Source of the DNA: Hydractinia symbiolongicarpus
Lineage: Eukaryota > Cnidaria > Hydrozoa > Anthoathecata > Hydractiniidae
NCBI RefSeq assembly: GCF_029227915.1
Contig: NC_079883.1
Location: forward strand, 1,736,001 to 1,800,000
Reading direction: 5' to 3'
DNA: 64,000 bases
Position numbers and translations under genes: made by a program. Each line of letters begins with the position of its first letter. Position 1 is the stretch's first letter. Shown here piece by piece: positions 55,480 through 64,000 of the stretch. The notes beneath the pieces were generated by a model, which was not told the origin of the DNA, did not search any database, and saw nothing but the letters and a program-made list of their open reading frames with translations.

Positions 55480-57660
55480 CCAACATGTATTTAGCGAGAT
55501 TTTCCTGATACTACTAGGTTGCATTGGTTTTAAAAGTGAAACTATTGAACGTGGGACCTAGTTGAACTGATCTTTGACTTTCACCTTAGAAATGTCATAA
55601 TCGGAACAAATAGACACCAACAATTATGATTCTTCTTACTTTGGCATAAATACTGAAACTCCGCAGTTACACTGGACGATGTGTTAGCTCTTTGTTTAAA
55701 TATTTAGTTCGATAAGTCATTTTTCAGAGTGGGACCAATCGAAGCCGTTAGTGCGCGCCTAGGAAATAGAGACATTTTGTAAAACTAAATTTCATTGACT
55801 TTTGAACGGTATCAGTCCGTTTGAGTTACAACAGTTGTGTCACATATTCGTACCAACATGTGCTTAGCGGTATTTTTCCGATATTCCTAAGTTGCAATGG
55901 TTTTAGAAGTGGAACGATTGACTGTGGTACCTAATTGAACTGATTCTGGACTTTGACGTTATAAATGTGAAAAATGAAAAAAATGGGCTCAAAGAATTAA
56001 CATTCTACTTACTTTGGGATGACTGCTGGAACTCAGCAGTTACACTAGACGCTGTCTTTGCTCTTTATTTAAATATTTAGTTCGATAAGTCATTCTTCAG
56101 AGTGAGACCAATCGAAGCCGTTAGTGCGCGCATAGGAAATAGAGACATTTTCTAAAACTACATTTCATTGACTTTCGAACGGTATCAGTCCGCTTGATTT
56201 ACAACTGTTGCGTCACATTATTGTACCAACATGTACTTAGCAATATTTTCCAGATATCGCTTGGCTGCATTGGTTTTACAAGTGGAACGATTGACTGTGG
56301 GACCTAATTGAACTGATTTTCGACTTTGACATTATAAATGTGATAAATGAAAAAAAATAGACTCAAAGAATTAACATTGATCTCACTTTGGTATGACTGC
56401 TGGAACTCCGCAGTCACATTGGGCGCTCTGTTAGCTCTTTATTTAAATATTTAGATCAATGAGTCACTTTTTACAGTGGTGCCAATCGAAGCCGTAAGCG
56501 CGCGCTGAAGAAATAGAGACAGTTTCTAAAACTAAGTTTCATTGACTTTCGAACGGTATCAGTCCGTTTGAGTTACAACGGCCTCGTCACATATTCATAC
56601 CAACATGTATTTAGCGAGATTTTCCTGATACTACTAGGTTGCATTGGTTTTAAAAGTGAAACTATTGACCGTGGGACCTAGTTGAACTGATCTTGGACTT
56701 TCACCTTAGAAATGTCATAATCGGAACAAATAGACACCAACAATTATGATTCTTCTTACTTTGGCATAAATGCTGAAACTCTGCAGTTACACTGGACGCT
56801 GTGTTAGCTCTTTGTTTAAATATTTAGTTCGATAAGTCATTTTTCAGAGTGGGACCAATCGAAGCCGTTAGTGCGCGCCTAGGAAATAGAGACATTTTCT
56901 AAAACTAAATTTCATTGACATTTGAACGGTATCAGTCCGTTTGAGTTACAACAGTTGTGTCACATATTCGTACCAACATGTACTTAGCGGTATTTCTCCG
57001 ATATTCCTAAGTTGCAATTGTTTTAGAAGTGGAACGATTGACTGTGGCATCTAATTGAACTGATTCTGGACTTTGACGTTATAAATGTGAAAAATGAAAA
57101 AAATGGGCTCAAAGAATTAACAATCTACTTACTTTGGGATGACTGCTGGAACTCCGCAGTTACACTGGACGCTGTCTTTGCTCTTTATTTAAATATTTAG
57201 TTCGATAAGTCATTCTTCAGAGTGAGACCAATCGAAGCCGTTAGTGCGCGCCTATGAAATAGAGACATTTTCTAAAACTACATTTCATTGACTTTCGAAC
57301 GGTATCAGTCCGCTTGATTTACAACTGTTGCGTCACATTATTGTACTAACATGTACTTAGCAATATTTTCCAGATATCGCTTGGCTGCATTGGTTTTACA
57401 AGTGGAACGATTGACAGTGGGACCTAATTGAACTGATTTTCGACTTTGACTTTATAAATGTGATAAATGAAAAAAAATAGACTCAAAGAATTAACATTGA
57501 TCTCACTTTGGTATGACTGCTGGAACTCCGCAGTCATATTGGGCGCTCTGTCAGCTCTTTATTTAAATATTTAGATCAATAAGTCACATTTTACAGTGGT
57601 ACCAATCGAAGCCGTAAGCGCGCGCTGAAGAAATAGAGACAGTTTCTAAAACTATGTTTC
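55480..57660 (+). repeat. Satellite B three-monomer duplication offset ~1120 bp
   Basis: CCTAAGTTGCAATGG at about 55886 pairs with CCTAAGTTGCAATTG at about 57006. Both are followed by the shared GACGCTGTCTTTGCTC and GTTGCGTCACATTATTGTAC variants. The offset of 1120 bp is three monomers. Confidence 0.72.
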
Positions 57661-59412
57661 ATTGACTTTCGAACAGTATCAGTCCATTTGAGTTACAACG
57701 GCAGCATCACATATTTGTACCAACATGTATTTAGCGATATGTTTCTGATACTACTAGGTTGCATTGGTTTTAGAAGTGGAACGTTTGACTGTCGGACTTA
57801 GTTGAATTTATTTTGTACATTTATCTTATAAATGTGATAAATGGGACAATTCGACTCCAACAATTAACATTCTTATTACTTTGGGATGACTTCTGGAACT
57901 CTGCAGTTACAATAGACGGTGTGTTAGCTCTTTATTTGAATATTTTGATCAATAAGTCACTTTTTACAGTGGTACCTATCGAAGCCGTAAGCGCGCGCTG
58001 AAGAAATAGAAACAGTTTCTAAAACTAAGTTTCATTGACTTTCGAACGGTATCAGTCCGTTTGAGTTACAACGGCCGAATCACATTTTAGTACCAACATG
58101 TATTTAGCGAGATTTTGCCGATATTACTAGGTTGCATTGGTTTTAAAAGTGAAACTATTGAACGCGGTACCTAGTTGAACTGATTTTGGACTTTTACCTT
58201 ATAAATGCGATAAATGGAACAATTAGACACCAATAATTAAGAATCTTCTTACTTTGGCATGAATGCTGAAACTCCGCAGTTACACTGGACGCTGTTTTAG
58301 CTCCTTATTTAAATATTTAGTTCGATAAGTCATTTTTCAGAGCGGGACCAATTGAAGCCGTTAGTGCGGGCGTAGGAAATAGAGACATTTTCTAAAACTA
58401 CATTTCATTGACTTTCAAACAGTATCAGTCCGCTTGATTTACAACGGTTGCGTCACATATTTGTACCAACATGTACTTAGCAATATTTTCCAGATATCGC
58501 TTGGCTGCATTGGTTTTACAAGTGGAACGATTGACTGTGGGACCTAATTGAACTGATTTTCGACTTTGACATTATAAATGTGATAAATGAAAAAAATGGG
58601 ATCAAAGAATTAACTTTCTACTTACTTTGGGATGACTTCTGGAACTCAGCAGTAACACTGAACGCTCTGTTAGCTCTTTAATTAAAGATTTACATCAATA
58701 AGTCATTTTTTACAGTGGTACAAATCAAAGCTGTCAGCCCGCGCTGAAGAAATAGAGACATTTTCTAAAACTAAATTTCATTGATTTTCGAACGGTATCA
58801 GTCCGTTTGAGTTACAACGGCTGCGTCACATATTAGTACCAACATGTAATTAGCGAGATTTTGCCGATATTACTAGGTTGCATTGGTTTTAAAGTGAACT
58901 ACTGAACGCGGTAGCTAGTTGAACTGATTTTGGACTTTTATCTTATAAATGTAATAAATGGAACAATTAGACACCAATAATTAAGATTCTTCTTACTTTG
59001 GCATGAATGCTGAAACTCCGCAGTTACACTAGACGCTGTTTTAGCTCTTTATATAAATACTTAGTCCAATAAGTTATTTTTCAGAGTGGGACCAATCGAA
59101 GCCGTTAGTGCGCGCTTAGAGAATAGAGACATTTTCTAAAACTACATTTCATTGACTTTCGAACGGTATCAGTCCGTTGAGTTACAACGGTTGCGTCACA
59201 TATTAGTACCAACATATGTTTAGCAAGATTTTGCCGATATTACTAGGTTGCATTGGCTTTAAAAGTGAAACTATTGAACGCGGTACCTATTTGAACTGAT
59301 TTTGAAATTTTACCTTATAAATGTGATAAATTGAACAATTGGACTCCAACAATTAACATTCTTCTTACTTTGGCATGAATGCTGAAACTCCGCAGTTACA
59401 CTGGACGCTGTG

Positions 59413-59615
59413 ACTGCGGAGTTTCAGCATTTATGCCAAAGTAAGAAATATCATAATTTTTGGTGTCTATTTGTTCCATTTATGACATTTCTAAGGTAAA
59501 AGTCCAAAATCAGTTCAACTAGGTATCGCGTTCAATAGTTTCACTTTTAAAACCAGTGTAACCTAGTAATATCGGCAAAATGTCGCTAAAAAGATGTTGG
59601 TACTAATATGTGACG
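59413..59615 (-). repeat. Inverted satellite B segment capping the right end
   Basis: From 59413 the array flips: ACTGCGGAGTTTCAGCATTT is the reverse complement of the B motif at 59377-59396. The 203-bp arms 59194-59396 and 59413-59615 align without net indels, with scattered substitutions, around a 16-bp spacer. The innermost 20 bp pair almost perfectly, so the locus can form a long hairpin. Confidence 0.88.
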
Positions 59616-59940
59616 GTTTTAGGTAAAACGGTAACAACCTATAATATCGGTAATAATACTGTATTGATACTACCCATAAAATTACCGATACAAAGTATTG
59701 ATAACTGTAGAATTTACCGATACTTTCTAGATTAGTATCGATACCTTTTGTTCATTTTACCGATATTACCAATACAACTCCATTCCCATTACCGATACAT
59801 TGTACCATTACCAATTATCGATACCGCATTATCAATACCACCTATAATAACGATACCAATTATCGATACACTTTTACCGATATTAATATTAATAACACCA
59901 CCTATAACTTTAAACATAATCACATTTTTATCATCTTCTT
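59616..59940. repeat. Degenerate ACCGATA-type simple repeat
   Basis: AT-rich DNA built from irregular copies of TACCGATA, ATTACCGATAC and ATCGATACC with spacers (for example near 59683, 59717, 59758, 59790 and 59875). The phase is not constant, so it is a decayed or cryptic repeat. The 64-codon frame at 59748-59942 is low-complexity (I, P, L, T rich) and follows from the repeat. Confidence 0.65.
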
Positions 59941-60310
59941 AACAAACATGTTTGAATCATTCATGGCTGTTTCACGCTCGGTATTTTGTTTGCGCATGTA
60001 TCAACCTTATTCCTAGCCTAGTTAACTAAGCTTTCGTCTTCGAGTTGATAAAATGAGTTTCTCTCAAACTAAAGCTTGGACGCGAACGAATGACTCAGCG
60101 GAAACCCCGAGTTTAAATTGGACAATGTGACTAATCGCTTCGGAGGCCATTTTAATTTATCTGTGAGTTGTTTACCAAGCTTGGCCACATCTTACTGTGG
60201 TAAAAACTTTATAGTTTACTAATGTTTGTTAGGGTGAGGGAAACCACTCGCTGGAATATTCGGATGAAAAGGGCTTACCCCGACATGGACCACGTGAGCA
60301 AGGAACAATA
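59941..60310. other. Non-satellite intergenic stretch
   Basis: First apparently single-copy sequence after the arrays, richer in CpG than the satellite. It holds short palindromic bits such as TAGTTAACTA near 60020. No coding frame, RNA gene or transposon end is supported. Confidence 0.4.
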
Positions 60311-60470
60311 GAATTAGCCAATCAAAAAGCGCGGCCAAACTTTGGCCGCAGAAAAATCGTTTGAGACCCAGCGTAATTTTTCCCACCTTAACTACTCCGA
60401 TTTCCCGGTGGTAAGAAAAATTACGCCGGGTCTCCTGGCTACCTTATTCCCGCTATTTAAATATCCAAGC
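60311..60470 (+). promoter_or_regulatory. Candidate promoter with inverted repeats
   Basis: In order: a CCAAT-type motif (GCCAATC, 60317-60323); a perfect palindrome GCGGCCAAA-C-TTTGGCCGC (60331-60349); an inverted repeat with arms GAGACCCAGCGTAATTTTT (60363) and AAAAATTACGCCGGGTCTC (ending 60434); and a TATA-like CTATTTAAATAT (about 60450-60461). The layout suits a plus-strand promoter ahead of the ATG at 60663. The inverted repeat could equally be the core of an old hairpin-type transposon. No transcript evidence is available. Confidence 0.3.
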
Positions 60471-60662
60471 GATAAATTCGAGGAAAGGCAAGAATCTCTG
60501 AGAACGAGGAGAAGTGGTATTAAAGTAATAGTTTATTTCACGTGGCGTATGATAATCTTATCCTTTTAATCTTGGTGATTGTTACAAATCAATTTTGTTA
60601 ACAAATATGCGCTGGAAACGAGGTTGATTATTTTAAATCGGCCTCCGTAATACTTCGTCCAC

Positions 60663-61805
60663 ATGACTCACGTTGACGGAGCAGGAACCTTCGAGACAAG
60701 ATGGTTACATGTGACAGCGTGGCAAGTAATTTGTTTAATACGTAAGGTTATTTTTTTGTCTTTTATATTATATTTGGAAGAGCAGTTTAAACTTATCTCT
60801 CTTATTAAAATATACCAAATTGTTCAATTCAAAAAAGTCATTTACAACTAAGATGAAAAAGAAAAACAGGTTTCTTTCAAAACAGGTGCAAAATGTATAG
60901 CTAGCTATAACATACAATAGTATACAGTAATATATACAGTAGACTCCCGGTTATTCGAAGCTCCACGGGGGATAGGAATTTACTTCGAATAACCGAAATT
61001 TCAAATAACTGAAAATTTTCTTATTTTGGTCCAATTTTCACTCTGACGGATTGGAGGGATTTGAATTAAAAAGTAGTCATATCAAGTTTCTACTCTACAG
61101 TTTTAAACGCAACGAGTGTTTCAAACGTTAAAATATACAAATATAATGTTTACTTAAAACAAATAAATAAAAATTTTCTGGAAATGGTGAAAGCATTCAA
61201 CTTTTAAAAAAATTGCTTTGTACAGTTTTATTTTTAGGAATAAAGACTATTTTTCTTTTATAAAAATTGTTTGAAGTTGAAAATTCTCACTTTTACTCCA
61301 GCTATTGTCAAGAATTTTGAATAACTGAGAGAATATTGAGCCAAGGGGGTTAGAAAACCACTTCGAATAAACGAATTTTCGAATAATTGAAGTTTGAATA
61401 ACTGAGAGAGATTTACTCTAAAACGAGTTAAAAAATTCAAGGGGAATGAAAATCGCTTCGAATAACCGAGAATTTTGAATAAGTGCAGGTTTGAATAACC
61501 GGGAGTCTAATGTAGTAATAAAAAATATATAGTGCTTTCCACACAAAAAATGATAATATATAAACACTTCTGAAAACATTTTGTTTAACTACAAAAACTT
61601 TCTAATTTCAGTTATCGCAAATGTTCGACTTCGCAAAACTTTATCCAGAATAGTTTGCAGTTTACAAAAAAGCATGCACAACGTGTATTGTTCTCAAATC
61701 AAAATCAAACAACTACTTCACAAAAAAGATTTTAATATTGTTGTCAAACTGACCAAACAGATAATATTGATGTTGTTTAATGATGCGGCTAACACAAGTA
61801 AGTAA
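60663..61805 (+). CDS. Weak candidate two-exon small gene, unknown function
   Basis: Exon 1 would run 60663-60741, starting MTHVDGAGTFETRWLHVTAW and ending at a donor C|GTAAGG in phase 1 (another possible donor, CAA|GTAATT, lies at 60726). Exon 2 would start at 61612 after TTTCTAATTTCAG, also phase 1, and read through RLRKTLSRIVCSLQKSMHNV to a stop at 61803-61805. The product would be about 90 residues, basic, with no recognised domain. Two overlapping AATAAA signals follow at 61872-61882, and promoter-like motifs lie upstream. The intron would be ~870 bp, of which 576 bp is the MITE. Against it: the family is unrecognised, the exons are short, and an alternative splice donor overlaps the exon 2 end (ACAA|GTAAGT). 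Confidence 0.25.
60937..61512. mobile_element. pogo/Tigger-like MITE, 576 bp, TA target duplication
   Basis: The left end CAGTAGACTCCCGGTTATTC and the right end, whose reverse complement is CATTAGACTCCCGGTTATTC, form ~20-bp terminal inverted repeats with one mismatch. They are flanked by TA (60935-60936 and 61513-61514). A CAGT-type terminus with a TA duplication is typical of the pogo/Tigger branch of Tc1/mariner. The interior has repeated subterminal motifs (CTTCGAATAACCGA, TTTGAATAACTGAGAGA) in both halves, which may be transposase-binding sites. There is no transposase frame, so it is non-autonomous. Confidence 0.85.
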
Positions 61806-61918
61806 CACCGACTGAACAAATTGTAGCTATTTGTTTATGAAATAACAATCAAAAAGGGGGAAATGAATGAAAATAAAATAAAATATGACCAAGTAAAGAT
61901 AAAAAAAAGCCTAAAAGT

Positions 61919-62692
61919 TTAAAGTTTGAAAACCGTAAAAAATATTAATGTTTTGACCTGTGGTAGAACTGGAGCTGGAGGATTTGAAATTTGTGGATTG
62001 TAGTGGTGTGTGGATTGCTTTCTCTTTTTCTTTTTTGGCACCCAAACAAACCCGTCACGGTCACGACCCCCATTTTTGATCCAGGCCTTAAAACTTCTAT
62101 CGTTTTCGGGGCCTGGGTGGGCTTTGCGGTATGCCCGGAACTCTTTCCATGTAAACTTGCTACCTGTAAAAAAATACATGACCAATTCATTCAATTCTTC
62201 AGTGCAAAAATACAAATTAATTCGTTTGTAAATTATATATTTACCTCTTTCTCTTTCACTTGACTCTGATCTCTTTCTTTTACCAGATATTACTATTTTT
62301 TTCTCATTGTCCTCTAAAAAGTAAGTTTCGCAGACTTGCTAGGGATAGATAAAAAAGAATAAACAATCCTTTTTTTGCTGTTTTGGTAATTTTCCATTGT
62401 TTATCTTACCTACACATTTTACATTTTTGTCCAATTTTCTGAACAACAAGAGATTGTGCCAAACTAGGGCAATAGGTTTTTGAAGGAATACAAGAAAAGC
62501 AAATTTTTATGCAAAAAAGTACCTCTTTCCAAACTTGAAGTAGTGGAACTACTTCCTCTCTCCTCTTTCCATCCACGTGTGTCTAAAATAAAATTTTACC
62601 ATATCATTTTATACAAAGTAACACAAGAAACTTCTAAAGATAGTATATGATTTACCTTTACCTTTCTTTTCTACATCCATTTGAATTGACAT
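61919..62692 (-). CDS. Five-exon gene model, uncharacterised basic protein
   Basis: Minus-strand model with GT...AG introns: exons 62692-62662, 62582-62523, 62463-62410, 62334-62245 and 62163-61919. Exon lengths are 31, 60, 54, 90 and 245 nt, total 480, giving 159 residues. All four introns are phase 1 and only 59-81 bp long. The frame stays open across every junction to a stop at 61919-61921. The start is MSIQMDVEKK, followed by a Ser/Thr-rich stretch, a CxxC (KCVVCETYF), a KRKRSESSERER basic run, then FTWKEFRAYRKAHPGPENDR and a GFVWVPKKKKRK tail, possibly nuclear-localising. I do not recognise the family. Uncertain points are the exon 1 donor (two options 6 bp apart, same phase), the exon 4 acceptor (AG at 62340-62339 gives another phase) and a possible donor at 61957. 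It may belong to the same mobile element as the next gene upstream (63026-63579). Confidence 0.5.
62590..62620. other. Short intronic A/T-rich spacer
   Basis: Part of the 79-bp first intron of the minus-strand five-exon model. The acceptor reads TTTTATTTTAG on the minus strand. Confidence 0.35.
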
Positions 62693-62780
62693 TTTAATTA
62701 GGTAACCTAAGGTGAAAAGTACAATTTGTACACCCTAGACAAACATTTGTTTAAAATTTAAATAACACACACACAAATCA

Positions 62781-62998
62781 CATTGCACACTGTAAAAATT
62801 ACTGCAGAAAATATCAGCAATTCAGCGTATTGAACACTGGAAAAATTACTGCATAAAATAACAGTAATCAGTGTGTTAAATAACATTGCACACTGGGAAA
62901 AATCACTGCAGAAAATAACAGTAATTCAGTGTGTTAAATAACATTGCACACTGGAAAAAATTACTGCAGAAAATAACAGTATTTTATTGTGTTAAATA
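62781..62998. repeat. Minisatellite, four degenerate copies of ~47-58 bp
   Basis: The unit contains GCACACTGG, then AAAAATTACTGCAGAAAATA and ACAGTAATTCAGTGTGTTAA. Copies start near 62785, 62832, 62888 and 62946. The last two are 58 bp apart, and the first is ~9 bp shorter. CAGTGTG and CACACTG in neighbouring units form a 7-bp inverted repeat. A short CACACACACA run precedes it at about 62766. Confidence 0.8.
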
Positions 62999-63025
62999 GA
63001 AATATACATAAAAAGTGTTAATGTA

Positions 63026-63579
63026 TTATGTAGGTCTTGGTGCAACAGCATCTTCGGTGCCTTCTGCGCAAAAGGGTCTTATTTCATCATACAAATATTT
63101 TTGCCTAGCTGCTGTTAAGCCGACCGGGGTGATTATTGTGGGCATTTCTTTTTGGAAAGCTGTATTCTTTTTCAGTATATTTACTTTTACAGGGTCTGAA
63201 GTTAAACCTACGTAACAATAGACAATGCCTGGTTCAGTGTGGTTAACTCGAAAATGATGATAGCTACTGATGTTAGAACTTTTAATGAAATATTTGGACA
63301 GCATAGCCACCCAGTCAAATGTTGGTACCAGAACAGTGCCATCATGTTTTCCAACCAGTTTAGCACTGTTGCAAGATGCGGAATCGTCACAACATTTAGC
63401 AACATCATATAAAGTCCAAAGAGGCGTGACTGATGTTCTTTTCTTAAATGCACCAAAACACCTGTCGCAACTGCATTTGGTGTGACCCACTATCATAAAC
63501 GAGTATTCTATTTCGTGATGCAAACCTGTCAGTGTTCTCCAAACAAGGTACCATAAAAAGTAATTATTCTTGTTCTGGC
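63026..63579 (-). CDS. Terminal exon of a transposon-linked family protein (DUF7869-like)
   Basis: The exon opens at 63579 after a TTTTCATTTTTAG acceptor in phase 1 and reads 183 residues to a stop at 63028-63026. It starts QNKNNYFLWYLVWRTLTG and continues with FMIVGHTKCSCDRCFGAFKK, LVPTFDWVAML, SSYHHFRVNHTEPGIVY, and near the end GLTAARQKYLYDEIRPFC and GTEDAVAPRP. The ordered blocks (QNKNN, then VGHTK-S-D-CFG, LVPT-DW, YHHFR---PG, KYLY--IRPFC) match, from memory, the C-terminal half of a multicopy invertebrate and fish family often annotated DUF7869 and associated with mobile elements. In that family QNKNN usually follows a D-N-C-(A/G)-G motif, which would lie in an upstream exon outside the window. 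The frame is intact here. Function is unproven; an RNase-H-fold transposase role is only a hypothesis. Confidence 0.72.
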
Positions 63580-63634
63580 CTAAAAATGAAAATAAATAAA
63601 TAATTTGAACAGGAAATATACCATTGCATTGTAA
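63580..63634 (-). other. Intron sequence upstream of the DUF7869-like exon
   Basis: A/T-rich intron end. On the minus strand it reads TATTTATTTTCATTTTTAG into the exon. The intron's 5' end is not identified and may lie beyond the window. Confidence 0.45.
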
Positions 63635-63911
63635 AGGGGGATTTTCACGAAGCGAATTGAGCGGCGAATTCGCTTTTTAATTTTCACAACAAAATAAATT
63701 AGGCGCCAAATTCATTGTTTACGTTAGTTAACCGCGTTCAGATTGGTCAAAATCTAGCAGCGAAACCTTTAGCTGCGAAAAAGTCGGAACTGTTTCTACT
63801 TTCCAGCAAAGTGAATATTTCGATGCGAAATCAAAACAAACAAAACTGCGCATGCTCAGATACAATTCGACGTCGAATTCGCCATTCAATTCGCTTCGTG
63901 AAAATCCCCCT
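63635..63911. mobile_element. PIF/Harbinger-like MITE, 277 bp, TAA target duplication
   Basis: Terminal inverted repeats of ~37 bp with two mismatches: the left begins AGGGGGATTTTCACGAAGCG and the right ends CGCTTCGTGAAAATCCCCCT. They are flanked by TAA at 63632-63634 and 63912-63914. A 3-bp TAA/TTA duplication with G-rich termini is characteristic of PIF/Harbinger elements. The interior repeats GCGAATTC-like motifs and has no coding frame. It sits immediately upstream of the DUF7869-like exon, probably inside its intron. Confidence 0.85.
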
Positions 63912-63914
63912 TAA

Positions 63915-64000
63915 GGCATCAAAAAAACTTTCCTGCAAAATTTTTATTACATGCTTTTTTAAGAAACCAGTTTTGGCTACTGAGGCTCAAGTTTTTTACT
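63915..64000. other. Unassigned sequence at the right edge
   Basis: A/T-rich, no supported feature. It is probably intron of the minus-strand gene that ends at 63026. Confidence 0.3.

Larger units (their letters stand above)
29206..59412 (+). repeat. Satellite B array, ~373-bp monomer, ~82 copies
   Basis: Head-to-tail array unrelated by eye to satellite A. The period is clear at 37392, 37765 and 38138 (373 bp each). Landmarks in each monomer are CAACATGTATTTAGCG, CTAGGTTGCATTGGTTTTA, GGGACCTAGTTGAACTGATT, TATAAATGTGATAAATG, CTTACTTTGGGATGACT, GGAACTCCGCAGTTACACTG, TTTATTTAAATATTTAG, GACCAATCGAAGCCGTTAG and CGAACGGTATCAGTCCGTTT. Subtypes alternate, for example GAAACTATTGAACG against GGAACGATTGACTG. 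The recurring 62-codon frames (such as 50088-50276) follow HOR periodicity and are not supported as genes. Confidence 0.97.

Noticed and set aside
39353-58001. 62-codon frames in satellite B (39353, 50088, 52281, 54474, 57813)
   Set aside because: They are the same monomer segment read in one frame. Other monomers have stops there and no coding constraint is evident.
1-59615. CRISPR-like array
   Set aside because: The repeats are contiguous 203- and 373-bp monomers that diverge throughout. There are no short repeats with unique spacers and no cas genes.
60240-60310. Possible tRNA-derived SINE or small RNA (GGGTGAGGGAAACCACTCGC)
   Set aside because: No A-box/B-box pair, cloverleaf or terminator could be recognised.
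61258-61440. 60-codon minus-strand frame
   Set aside because: It lies wholly inside the pogo-like MITE and comes from its repeated TTCGAATAA motifs.
61991-62263. Plus-strand 90- and 73-codon frames over 61991-62263
   Set aside because: They are antisense to the exon 5/exon 4 region of the spliced minus-strand model, whose frame is supported by splice sites.
63015-63485. Plus- and minus-strand frames overlapping the DUF7869-like exon
   Set aside because: They are shadow frames of the 63579-63026 exon, which carries the recognisable motif series.

Overview
This window is eukaryotic repeat DNA and almost certainly comes from an invertebrate animal genome. About 93% of it (1-59615) is two unrelated tandem satellite families. 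The last ~4.4 kb holds spliced gene fragments with GT...AG introns of 59-81 bp, terminal-inverted-repeat transposons with TA and TAA target duplications, and an exon resembling a transposon-linked family known from sponges, corals and fish. The compact introns would suit a sponge-like genome, but that is inference and the species is not determined. I see no bacterial operons, CRISPR arrays, rRNA or tRNA.

Layout. (1) 1-29014: satellite A, about 143 head-to-tail copies of a ~203-bp monomer, continuing left of the window. Several monomer subtypes are arranged in higher-order repeats (HORs) of 2, 3, 5, 7, 8 and 13 monomers. (2) 29015-59615: satellite B, about 82 copies of a ~373-bp monomer, with HORs of 2237 bp (three near-identical copies), 2193 bp (about 2.5 copies), 2050 bp and smaller units. 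A and B abut with no spacer. Both edges of B carry a short piece in reverse orientation (29015-29189 and 59413-59615), and the right one forms a long fold-back. A 185-bp fragment of retroelement coding sequence is embedded in two B copies (43561-43745 and 45611-45795) and has been amplified as part of an HOR. (3) 59616-59940: degenerate ACCGATA-type simple repeat. (4) 59941-64000: non-satellite DNA with a promoter-like stretch and a weak candidate two-exon plus-strand gene (60663-61805), a 576-bp pogo/Tigger-like MITE, a minus-strand five-exon gene model (62692-61919) in which every intron is phase 1, a minisatellite, the terminal exon of a transposon-linked protein (63579-63026, minus), and a 277-bp Harbinger-like MITE.

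The window therefore looks like the edge of a large satellite domain, possibly pericentromeric, passing into gene- and transposon-bearing DNA. Nearly all open frames of 60-102 codons inside the satellites are monomer-periodic by-products and are not annotated as genes. The features most worth a second look are the satellite-captured retroelement fragment, the inverted caps of array B, and the five-exon minus-strand gene model.
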